Source: Membranihabitans marinus | GTDB lineage: Bacteria > Bacteroidota > Bacteroidia > Chitinophagales > Saprospiraceae | Assembly (NCBI RefSeq): GCF_019802045.1 | Contig: NZ_JAHVHU010000005.1 | Coordinates: 62,001 to 126,000, forward strand | DNA: 64,000 nt | Direction of reading: 5' to 3' | Shown: positions 36,976-44,395 of the stretch, piece after piece | Layout of the letters: each line of letters begins with the position of its first letter | Numbering within the stretch: the first letter of the stretch is position 1 | Program-made: the position numbers and the translations under genes | The notes under the pieces: generated by a model | The model's input: only the letters and a program-made list of their open reading frames with translations | Database searches by the model: none | Told to the model about the DNA's origin: nothing

Positions 36976-37341
36976 TTATGATTTGGTGGTTTTTGCCGGG
37001 CAAATTTTATTCGTCTTGCCTTTTTTAGTGAATTTAAAAAGCACCTCAGGTGCCATGTCTAACGGCCCATCTTTGATCTGCCCATCATAATCCTCAAACT
37101 CTAAACCGTCATCCCAATATAAAGTACTTCCATCGCATTTCACTTCAGAAAGCTTCTTTGATAATTGCATCCTCAGTGGTTCAGCCCGGGCTAGAAACGA
37201 CCGTGGTTGGCACACCGTCTTTGGTTGTACAGGCTTTGTATGAGGGATGTGTATAGGGAATAGTGCCCATCATCGATGATGAGCTACCAACCGTCACCTG
37301 GTCTGCCACTTGCCAAGTGTCAGAAGTCCTGGAATCATTCT
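36976..37341 (-). pseudogene. Probable gene remnant (frameshifted, unknown)
   Basis: An open frame reads MQLSKKLSEVKCDGSTLYWD...ICPAKTTKS and stops at 36976. Upstream, another frame continues TWQVADQVTVGSSSSMMG and then IPYTHPSYKACTTKDGVPTT before it breaks near 37190. The two pieces look like parts of one protein interrupted by a frameshift, but no domain is recognised. The piece lies in a 589-bp gap (36843-37431) otherwise containing a heptamer repeat and the Rrf2 promoter. It could also be a small intact ORF (36976-37215). Confidence 0.3.
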
Positions 37342-37367
37342 AAATAATCCATTTTATAAAAAAGATT

Positions 37368-37398
37368 TTGAACCGTAGAAAAATTAGTTCTACATTTA
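37368..37398 (+). promoter_or_regulatory. Promoter and overlapping operator of the Rrf2 gene
   Basis: TTG at 37368-37370 and TACATTTA at 37391-37398 (20-bp spacing) match the Bacteroidota promoter with one mismatch. Between them the inverted repeat GTAGAA-N7-TTCTAC (37375-37380 and 37388-37393) overlaps the spacer and the -7 box. That position is right for repression by the dimeric Rrf2 protein encoded 34 bp downstream. Confidence 0.5.
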
Positions 37399-37431
37399 AG
37401 TCTTGGAAGTCTGAAATAATCTAAAATCCAA

Positions 37432-37869
37432 ATGAAAATCCTATCCAGAGCGTGCAATTACGGAATCAGAGCGTTGATCTATATGGTCGCAAATAATGGC
37501 GGACAGGAGAATACCAGCATTGGTGAAATCTCCGAGGAACTGGATATATCCTTTCATTTCCTGACCAAGACTTTCCAGGAATTGAACCGGGCTAACCTAT
37601 TAAAATCATCACGAGGTCCCAATGGTGGTGTCGCACTGACCCGGCCAGCTGCAGATATTTCAATGATGGAAATCATCCTGGTCATCGAAGGCGACGACTT
37701 TTTTGACACCTGCTTGTTGGGTTTACCTGATTGTGGCAATGGTGCCCCCTGTCCTATTCATGAAGTTTGGAAGGATAAGAAGGACAAAATGAGACTTGAA
37801 TTTGAAACGACTTCATTAGCTGACTTGGGAGTCAGAGTCAGTGAGGATAAAATGCGAATTACAATTTAA
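37432..37869 (+). CDS. Rrf2-family transcriptional regulator with cysteine cluster
   Basis: The 145-residue regulator has an N-terminal winged helix (MKILSRACNYGIRALIYMVA, then SFHFLTKTFQELNRANLLKS and RGPNGGVALTRP), the Rrf2 pattern. Cys94, Cys101 and Cys107 form a C-x6-C-x5-C cluster in the position where IscR and NsrR hold their Fe-S cluster. It may therefore respond to redox stress, nitric oxide or Fe-S status, but the inducer is not known. A palindrome overlapping its own promoter suggests autoregulation, and a hairpin lies just after the stop codon. Confidence 0.88.
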   Translation: MKILSRACNYGIRALIYMVANNGGQENTSIGEISEELDISFHFLTKTFQELNRANLLKSSRGPNGGVALTRPAADISMMEIILVIEGDDFFDTCLLGLPDCGNGAPCPIHEVWKDKKDKMRLEFETTSLADLGVRVSEDKMRITI

Positions 37870-37884
37870 AAAACTTATTACAGG

Positions 37885-37911
37885 ATAAGATATAATAGTC
37901 TTATATCTTAT
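37885..37911. other. AT-rich perfect hairpin after the Rrf2 gene
   Basis: ATAAGATATAA (37885-37895) and TTATATCTTAT (37901-37911) are perfect 11-bp reverse complements around TAGTC, 15 bp after the Rrf2 stop. It may be a weak terminator or a protein-binding palindrome; no T-run follows on the plus strand. Confidence 0.55.
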
Positions 37912-37934
37912 AACAATCCTCAACCTTAATCGCA

Positions 37935-38290
37935 ATTCTCCCATGAAAAATAATCGAAATTTTCTTACTTTTCTTATGGTACATTTAGGGCGCGGGTTGT
38001 TTTTGAATGGGACACCCGGGCTTTTTTATTTTAAACATTGTGTTCTTTATTGGTTCAAAGAAAAACCAAAAGGGCGCGGAACTGCAAAAAGGAGACTAAA
38101 CGACGGGCAGGAGATAATGTTACAAAAGCAATGCGTCTGTCGCTGTGCTTGTGCCACCTTAGCGGTGCACGATCCTGCTCCAAAGTGACAAAAGTACCGT
38201 TCTTTAGAAATAACGTCAGTCCGGGAGCTGGAAGCTCCGGCTACATTTAAATCCGGAGCTGTCCGCCGGCGGATCCTCGGGAAAAACTTC
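37935..38290. repeat. Repeat-like intergenic region with GGAGCT palindrome (copy 4)
   Basis: The 457-bp gap between the Rrf2 gene and the Gfo/Idh/MocA gene holds no convincing gene. Open frames on the plus strand are short, rich in Lys, Arg and Cys, and unlike the neighbours. Near 38224-38238 GGAGCT-gga-AGCTCC repeats the palindromic core of the other islands, followed by GGAGCTGTCCGCCGGCGGAT. A CACCCGGGC element near 38010 is also present. The stretch is probably a mobile or dispersed repeat. Confidence 0.4.
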
Positions 38291-38326
38291 TGCTCATCCC
38301 ACAATCCGAATTCTAAAATCTGAACT

Positions 38327-39418
38327 CTAAACCCTCACCTTCTTACCTGTTTCCGCCGCCTCATAAATCGCTTCCACGTACACCATATCCTGCAAACCTT
38401 GTGCACCGGAGGCTATGACTGGTGTGTCATTTTGGATATTTATCGCAAAAGCATCCATTTGAGCTGCCTGCTGATTGTGGTTTTTAATATTCATTGATTC
38501 TCCGTTGATCACCCCTTTCAACCCTCCATATGAAAATGCAGGTTCGATGGCATACCATCCTTTCTCTGTAGATACCCGGAAGTAATTACTTCGAGCTGCA
38601 TAGCTGCTTCCACAATTTGCGATGACTCCTTCTGGAAACTCCATCTGCCAGAATATACTCTCTTCCATGCCCGGTAGTTTGTCCGGGATTGATTTGTAGG
38701 ATTGCGCCGTGATGGCTATCGGTTTAAGCTGTGATCCATACAGTGTGGCTTCAAGACTGTAAAGACCGATATCCATCAATGGTCCGCCACCTGACAGCGA
38801 GACATCTGTAAAACGCCAATTGCTCCCATTGATCCCATAAAATGAAAAGTTGGTATCCATGACTTTGATTTTCCCATAGGTTTCATTTTTAGCAAAATCC
38901 ATAATCTGCTTGTGGTGAGATTCGTAGCGGAGCCGGTACCCAATCTGGAGTTTGCGACCGGCTTTCTCACAGGCTGCAATCATCTTCCGGCACCGGTCGG
39001 AGGAAATTTCCATTGGTTTTTCACAGATGACATGTTTTCCCGCTTCAGCGGCCCGAACAGTGAACGGCATATGCAATGCATTGGGCGTGACAACGTACAC
39101 AATATCAATGGCGTCATTATCCGCAATAGAATCAAAGTTATCGTAACTATATACATTCTCATCAGGGATATTGTACTTATCCTGCCACTTGGGCACCTTT
39201 GACGGTGAACCCGTGACAATGCCCGCCAAATAACAGTGTTTGGTTTCCTGAAGAGCCGGCCCCAATTGACCAGAGGCATACCCACCTAAACCAAGCAATG
39301 CTACTCCTAGTTTTTTATTTCTTTTTTGCTTCCGCATGGGATAGAAGCCTGGTGAAAGAAAGGGTGCCGCCATTGCTAAAGTTGTATTGGTTTTGAGAAA
39401 AGATCTTCGATTGGTCAT
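38327..39418 (-). CDS. Gfo/Idh/MocA-family oxidoreductase with Tat-type leader
   Basis: The 363-residue NAD(P)-dependent sugar or cyclitol dehydrogenase-like protein starts with a twin-arginine-like leader (NRRSFLKT, hydrophobic to about 25), so it is probably exported or membrane-attached. The Rossmann motif GVALLGLGGYASG (38-50) and EKP motif (133-135) identify the family. The substrate-binding domain contains the typical GGGPLMDIGLY segment. It is a single gene with no partner in the window; its sugar substrate is unknown. Confidence 0.88.
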   Translation of the reverse strand: MTNRRSFLKTNTTLAMAAPFLSPGFYPMRKQKRNKKLGVALLGLGGYASGQLGPALQETKHCYLAGIVTGSPSKVPKWQDKYNIPDENVYSYDNFDSIADNDAIDIVYVVTPNALHMPFTVRAAEAGKHVICEKPMEISSDRCRKMIAACEKAGRKLQIGYRLRYESHHKQIMDFAKNETYGKIKVMDTNFSFYGINGSNWRFTDVSLSGGGPLMDIGLYSLEATLYGSQLKPIAITAQSYKSIPDKLPGMEESIFWQMEFPEGVIANCGSSYAARSNYFRVSTEKGWYAIEPAFSYGGLKGVINGESMNIKNHNQQAAQMDAFAINIQNDTPVIASGAQGLQDMVYVEAIYEAAETGKKVRV

Positions 39419-39698
39419 TTATTTTTTACTTTTATTGATGGTATTGTTCGTGCAAACTGTCCTTCACAAGTTCTTCTTTTTATCTCATACTTGCAAATAC
39501 GGAGAATATATTGCTCAAACAAGTTATGTCAAACCAGGATTTGTCCTATATAAATCACACCATCTGAAATTAAGGATTTCGAGGAAGTTCTTCAGTAGTC
39601 TTTTTGTCTTAGCATTTTATGTTTTATCTTCCCGTTCGATCTGCTTTGCACGTATGAAGTAGTTTATCCTTTGATTGATACACACAAAAAATCATTAT

Positions 39699-41063
39699 AT
39701 GTTTGTAAATACTGTTTATAAAAACCGAAGAAGAATCCTTAAGCACCGTGTGGATCACGGCATGATCTGGCTACAGGGGAATCAGGAAGTGGGGATGAAT
39801 TATACCGGCAATCCCTTTCCTTACCGGCAGGATAGCAATTTTCTGTACTACACCGGGGTAGAAGCACAGGGCATGCATCTGATCATCGATATCGAGGAAG
39901 ATAAAGAATATCTGGTAGGAGATGACCTGACAGTTGATGAAACCATCTGGGTAGGTGACCTACCCGACATGGAAGCACATGCCGAGATAGCTGGTATAGC
40001 AAATATTCTTTCCCTGGAGAAACTACCCGGCATTCTAAAAAAAGCCCTGTTAGGTGGCCGTCAAATACATACCTTACCCTTGTATCATGGCTATCAGGAA
40101 ACACTTCAAAGAGAATTAATCGGTCCAGATCAGGAAACATCTGAATCCCTTATCCGAACCATTGTGGGTCAGCGATCGATCAAAGAGGACCGAGAGTTGC
40201 GTGAAATGGAAGATGCTCTTCGAACCACAGCTGAGCTACATCATATGATCATGAAAAACTGCAATGAGGGCGTATCCGAGCAAGAATTGTACGCCCGGGG
40301 CATGGAGATTGTGTTAAAAAATGGTTGTCGTCTGGCTTACAATGCGATTGTAACCATACAGGGCCAGACACTTCATATAAATACTTACCAAAATCAGCTT
40401 AGGAAAGGCAAAATGTTGCTCTGCGATATGGGCGCGGAAAATGCCATGCATTACTGCGCTGATATTACCCGGACAACACCGGTAAATCGAAAATTCAATG
40501 CGCAGCAAAAAGCCATTTATGAAATCGTTTTGGATGCATTAAAAAAATCGACCGCCATGGTTCGCCCCGGAGAAGAATTTAAAGACATTCATCTTTTTGC
40601 TGCCCGGGAAATGACTAAAGGATTAGTAGAACTCGGACTGATGATGGGTGATCCCGATGAAATCGTCGAAGAAGGGGCCCATGCCCTGTTTTTTCCCCAT
40701 GGACTGGGACACATGGTCGGAATGGATGTACACGACATGGAAGGTTTGGGTGAAAAATTTGTGGGTTACGACCCGGTTACCCAACGATCGGAAAAATTTG
40801 GCACCTCCAATCTGCGCTTGGGTCGAAAGCTGGAAGAGAATTTTGTGATCACGATCGAACCCGGCTTATACTTTATTCCCAACTTGATCGAACTGTGGAA
40901 AAGTGAAAACAAGTTTAAAGATTTTATAGCTTATAATAAACTCGGCGAATGGATGGATTTTGGGGGTGTACGGATCGAAGACAATGTCCGGGTGACGGAT
41001 CATGGGAGCGAAATTCTCAATCCACTTATTGCCAAGGAGATCCATGAAATAGAATCCATGTAA
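39699..41063 (+). CDS. Xaa-Pro aminopeptidase (M24 metallopeptidase)
   Basis: The enzyme removes N-terminal residues preceding proline. I choose the ATG at 39699 (454 residues); a TTG at 39675 would add 8 residues. It has an N-terminal aminopeptidase-P domain (about 1-160) and the pita-bread catalytic domain with metal ligands: Asp in LLCDMGAEN and ADITRTTP, His in FFPHGLGHMVGMDVHD, Glu in TIEPGLYF and VRIEDNVRV. It lies 12 bp upstream of the saccharopine-dehydrogenase-like gene on the same strand and probably shares its transcript with the following two genes. Confidence 0.93.
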   Translation: MFVNTVYKNRRRILKHRVDHGMIWLQGNQEVGMNYTGNPFPYRQDSNFLYYTGVEAQGMHLIIDIEEDKEYLVGDDLTVDETIWVGDLPDMEAHAEIAGIANILSLEKLPGILKKALLGGRQIHTLPLYHGYQETLQRELIGPDQETSESLIRTIVGQRSIKEDRELREMEDALRTTAELHHMIMKNCNEGVSEQELYARGMEIVLKNGCRLAYNAIVTIQGQTLHINTYQNQLRKGKMLLCDMGAENAMHYCADITRTTPVNRKFNAQQKAIYEIVLDALKKSTAMVRPGEEFKDIHLFAAREMTKGLVELGLMMGDPDEIVEEGAHALFFPHGLGHMVGMDVHDMEGLGEKFVGYDPVTQRSEKFGTSNLRLGRKLEENFVITIEPGLYFIPNLIELWKSENKFKDFIAYNKLGEWMDFGGVRIEDNVRVTDHGSEILNPLIAKEIHEIESM

Positions 41064-41075
41064 AACTATAAAAAC

Positions 41076-42200
41076 ATGACAAAAAAGATCATTATCGCAG
41101 GAGCGGGGGGAATTGGCAGAGCCTGTGGATTAATCTTATTGCAACACCTGGGCAAAGATGTTTCGCTTAGCCTCGCTGACATCAATGAAGATCAATGCAA
41201 TCAGGCAGAGTCATGGATTCAGGAGGCATACAATCAGTCCGTCACCCTGAAAAAAATCGTATTACCACCTAACCCCGCCACAAACTGGAATCCGGAGGGA
41301 GAGCTGCTCCTCGACTGTACGCCGGGAGCGTTTGCAGCGGACATGGCCTCCATAGCCCTGAGACAGAACATGCACTATGCCAATCTTACGGAAAATGTCC
41401 CAGCCACCAAAAAAATTTATCAATTAGTCCAAAACGCCACTACTGGTTTCGCTTTACAAACCGGGCTGGCGCCTGGCTATATTAATCAACTGGGAAGACT
41501 CATGGCGAGCCAGTATAGTGAAGAACATCCCGGACACACCATTGATAGCATTAAAATGCGAGTGGGAGCCCTGAGTCAATATGCGTCATCACCGGGATTT
41601 TACGCCTTTGTATGGAATCCGGTAGGAGTCAGTACAGAATATCTCAATCAATCAGAAGTCATCGAGCAGTATCGAAAAGTCACCAAACCTTCCCTGTCTT
41701 CTCGCGAACAAATCATTCTCAAAGGTATACGCTATGAAGCCGACCTTACTTCGGGAGGAGCAGCAGATCTGCCAGAATTTTACAAGAACAAAGTACGGCA
41801 ATTGAATTACAAGACTCTTCGTTATCCCGGTCATTTTGATTATATTGATCAGATGAAAAGAGAACTCGGAAATGATTTATCTGTAGATGCGTTGCTCAAA
41901 AAAATGAGGGCAGACATTCCAATGCATGATCAGGACCGGGTTTTGATCTACTGCGCCGTAAATGGAAAAGATAAGACAGGTAGTTCTTATGAGATAATCC
42001 GGCACGGCGAAATCTATCCGGCCCAGTACGGATCGGTTCAAGTAACGGCTATCCAACGAGCCACTGCTGCCTCTTTAGCACAGACGGCGCTTTTACTCCT
42101 GACCAACCGATACAGCGGAGTGTTGACCCAAAGCCGGTATCCTCTGCAAGAATTCCTTAATGGTGACATTATTCGAAAACACTATGGGTCGGTAATCTAG
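41076..42200 (+). CDS. Saccharopine dehydrogenase-fold enzyme, probably lysine 6-dehydrogenase or saccharopine dehydrogenase
   Basis: The 374-residue NAD(P)-dependent enzyme has a Rossmann start (KKIIIAGAGGIGRACG) and the catalytic-domain pattern of the saccharopine dehydrogenase family (GLAPGYINQLGR, SPGFYAFVWNPVGVSTEYLN, LTSGGAADLP and YKTLRYPGHFDYI). The length is nearer to bacterial lysine 6-dehydrogenase (about 385 residues) than to glutamate-forming saccharopine dehydrogenases. Either would produce aminoadipate semialdehyde from lysine-derived substrate. The next gene encodes the matching semialdehyde dehydrogenase, which supports a lysine-degradation role. No lysine-ketoglutarate reductase gene is seen. 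Confidence 0.82.
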   Translation: MTKKIIIAGAGGIGRACGLILLQHLGKDVSLSLADINEDQCNQAESWIQEAYNQSVTLKKIVLPPNPATNWNPEGELLLDCTPGAFAADMASIALRQNMHYANLTENVPATKKIYQLVQNATTGFALQTGLAPGYINQLGRLMASQYSEEHPGHTIDSIKMRVGALSQYASSPGFYAFVWNPVGVSTEYLNQSEVIEQYRKVTKPSLSSREQIILKGIRYEADLTSGGAADLPEFYKNKVRQLNYKTLRYPGHFDYIDQMKRELGNDLSVDALLKKMRADIPMHDQDRVLIYCAVNGKDKTGSSYEIIRHGEIYPAQYGSVQVTAIQRATAASLAQTALLLLTNRYSGVLTQSRYPLQEFLNGDIIRKHYGSVI

Positions 42201-42230
42201 TGCAATGATCACAACATATTCATTAATACT

Positions 42231-43757
42231 ATGAAGCATTCATTTTTTCAAAACCTCGGCATAGACAACCACCTTTCTAAAACGGCTTCAAGTCCAGATG
42301 ATCGACGCAAGACAGATTACCTGAGTTCCGTATCCCCAATTGACGGTGATGTTCTGGCTCACTTGCCCGTCACTTCCCGACCAGAATATGATCATACCAT
42401 TACAAAATTGAATTCCAGTTTTGCGCAATGGCGGGTTTTTCCGTCTCCCAAACGAGGTGAAATAATCAGACAATATGGGTTGAAGCTCCGGAAACATAAG
42501 ATCGACCTGGGCAGGCTCGTCTCTGTCGAAATGGGGAAAAGTCTGCAAGAAGGACAAGGAGAAGTTCAGGAAATGATTGATATTTGTGATTTTGCGGTCG
42601 GTTTATCCCGACAATTATACGGCAAGACCATCGCGTCGGAACGACCACAACATCATATGCTGGAACGATGGCACCCATTAGGTATCGTTGGAATTATTTC
42701 TGCTTTTAATTTTCCGGTAGCCGTATGGTCATGGAACGCTATGATTGCCCTGGTGTGTGGCAACGTGTGTCTGTGGAAGCCGTCAGAGAAGACTCTTCTT
42801 TGTGCCCTGGCATGTCAACAGCTTCTACAGGAAGTCCTTGATGAGAATAACATTAATTATCCCATATCAGCTGTAATCACCGGCGGCAAAGAAGCAGGTC
42901 AATGGTTGGCAGCAGACCCAAACATTCGACTACTTTCTGCAACAGGAAGTGCAACCATGGGTCGAAATGTTGCATCCAGGGTGGGAGAACGACTCGGAAA
43001 AGTTCTGCTGGAACTCAGTGGTAATAATGCTATGATCATCACACCGAGTGCAAATCAAGAACTTGCCTTGACCGCTGCAGTGTTTGGAGCAGTAGGAACC
43101 GCTGGTCAACGTTGTACCAGCACCCGTCGACTGATCATCCATCGATCCATTTACAAGGATTTTACAGAAAAATTGAAAAACGCATATGCTCAGTTAAGAA
43201 TAGGCAATCCACTCGACAAATCGATGCATATCGGTCCCCTGATAGATCGAGAGGCAGTTTCTTCTTATCACAAGACGCTTGATGCCATCCTTCAACAAGG
43301 TGGTCAATTTCTGGTGGAAGGAGGCACCATCAATCCACCGGGTCTGGAGAAAGGTTTTTACGTAAAGCCTGTGATCGCTGAAATAAGCCCGGAAGCGGAG
43401 GTTGTTCAAAATGAAACATTTGCACCAATTCTCTATGTTATGAAATACGATACCATCGAAGAAGCCATTCGTTATCAGAACAGCGTTAACCAGGGTCTCT
43501 CAAGTGCCATAATGACCACTGACGTTCAGGAATCAGAACGCTTTATTTCTGTCGAGGGATCAGATTGTGGTATTGCCAACGTCAATATAGGAACCAGTGG
43601 AGCAGAAATCGGTGGTGCCTTCGGTGGTGAAAAAGAGACCGGTGGTGGTCGAGAGAGCGGCTCTGATGCCTGGAAGACATACATGCGACGGCAGACTATC
43701 ACCATCAACTTTGGAGATAGTGTTCCGCTGGCACAGGGAATTAAGTTTGACATTTGA
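42231..43757 (+). CDS. ALDH7-type aldehyde dehydrogenase, probably aminoadipate-semialdehyde dehydrogenase
   Basis: This 508-residue NAD-dependent enzyme oxidises 2-aminoadipate 6-semialdehyde (in equilibrium with piperideine-6-carboxylate) to 2-aminoadipate, by family inference. It carries Glu261 (in LELSGNN) and the catalytic Cys295 (in AGQRCTSTRRLIIH), and the GQRCT-TRRL context is the antiquitin/ALDH7 signature. The first SGNN residue differs from the commoner GGNN. The gene lies 30 bp after the saccharopine-dehydrogenase-like gene, giving a two-step lysine module. Confidence 0.9.
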   Translation: MKHSFFQNLGIDNHLSKTASSPDDRRKTDYLSSVSPIDGDVLAHLPVTSRPEYDHTITKLNSSFAQWRVFPSPKRGEIIRQYGLKLRKHKIDLGRLVSVEMGKSLQEGQGEVQEMIDICDFAVGLSRQLYGKTIASERPQHHMLERWHPLGIVGIISAFNFPVAVWSWNAMIALVCGNVCLWKPSEKTLLCALACQQLLQEVLDENNINYPISAVITGGKEAGQWLAADPNIRLLSATGSATMGRNVASRVGERLGKVLLELSGNNAMIITPSANQELALTAAVFGAVGTAGQRCTSTRRLIIHRSIYKDFTEKLKNAYAQLRIGNPLDKSMHIGPLIDREAVSSYHKTLDAILQQGGQFLVEGGTINPPGLEKGFYVKPVIAEISPEAEVVQNETFAPILYVMKYDTIEEAIRYQNSVNQGLSSAIMTTDVQESERFISVEGSDCGIANVNIGTSGAEIGGAFGGEKETGGGRESGSDAWKTYMRRQTITINFGDSVPLAQGIKFDI

Positions 43758-43915
43758 TTCCAGGTTCCACATTGCGAAACCAATCGTGTGCTATGGCATT
43801 ATACCTTGTTGAAAGACTCGATTCTTTAATCCAAGTGGATTAGGAATCACATTGGTCCTCTCAATGGTATTTTGGGCCACCTCGTTTCAAAGGACGAACA
43901 ACAAACAGCTCAATT

Positions 43916-44383
43916 TTAATTGAAATCCAACAGTTCGATGGGAATATTCTTTTGAAATTCATGTCCAAAGCTGATCATGGTTTCGGTCTGCTGAATATCA
44001 TTGAGGGCATCCAGCCGTTCAAAGACATCGCGGAGGTGTTCATTATTGCGAACGACTACTTTCAATAAGAAAGAATAATTTCCGGTCACATAACTACACT
44101 CAATAATTTCAGGAAACATTTTCAGTTTTTCGACAATTTCTGCGGACTTGCTGGTATCTTTCAGAACGATTCCCATATAAGCAAAAGTATCAAAACCAAG
44201 CACTTTCGGATTGAGTTTGACTTCGATTTTATCAATCACCTTTGATTCTCTCATCTTAGCAATGCGCTGGTGGACCAAGGTATTGCTAATCCCTAGGTCT
44301 TTGGCTATCTGAGTATACGCTTTTTTGGCATCAACGATCAGCTCATTAAGAATTTTAAGATCTGTTTCGTCAATTTTTATCAT
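43916..44383 (-). CDS. Lrp/AsnC-family transcriptional regulator (1)
   Basis: The 155-residue protein has an N-terminal helix-turn-helix (LKILNELIVDAKKAYTQIAK and NTLVHQRIAKMRESKV) and a C-terminal RAM amino-acid-binding domain. It is convergent with the lysine-degradation genes and starts only 12 bp after the topA stop codon, so it may be expressed with topA. Its proximity to amino-acid catabolism makes lysine a plausible effector; this is inference. Confidence 0.9.
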   Translation of the reverse strand: MIKIDETDLKILNELIVDAKKAYTQIAKDLGISNTLVHQRIAKMRESKVIDKIEVKLNPKVLGFDTFAYMGIVLKDTSKSAEIVEKLKMFPEIIECSYVTGNYSFLLKVVVRNNEHLRDVFERLDALNDIQQTETMISFGHEFQKNIPIELLDFN

Positions 44384-44395
44384 TTTTCATGAGGT

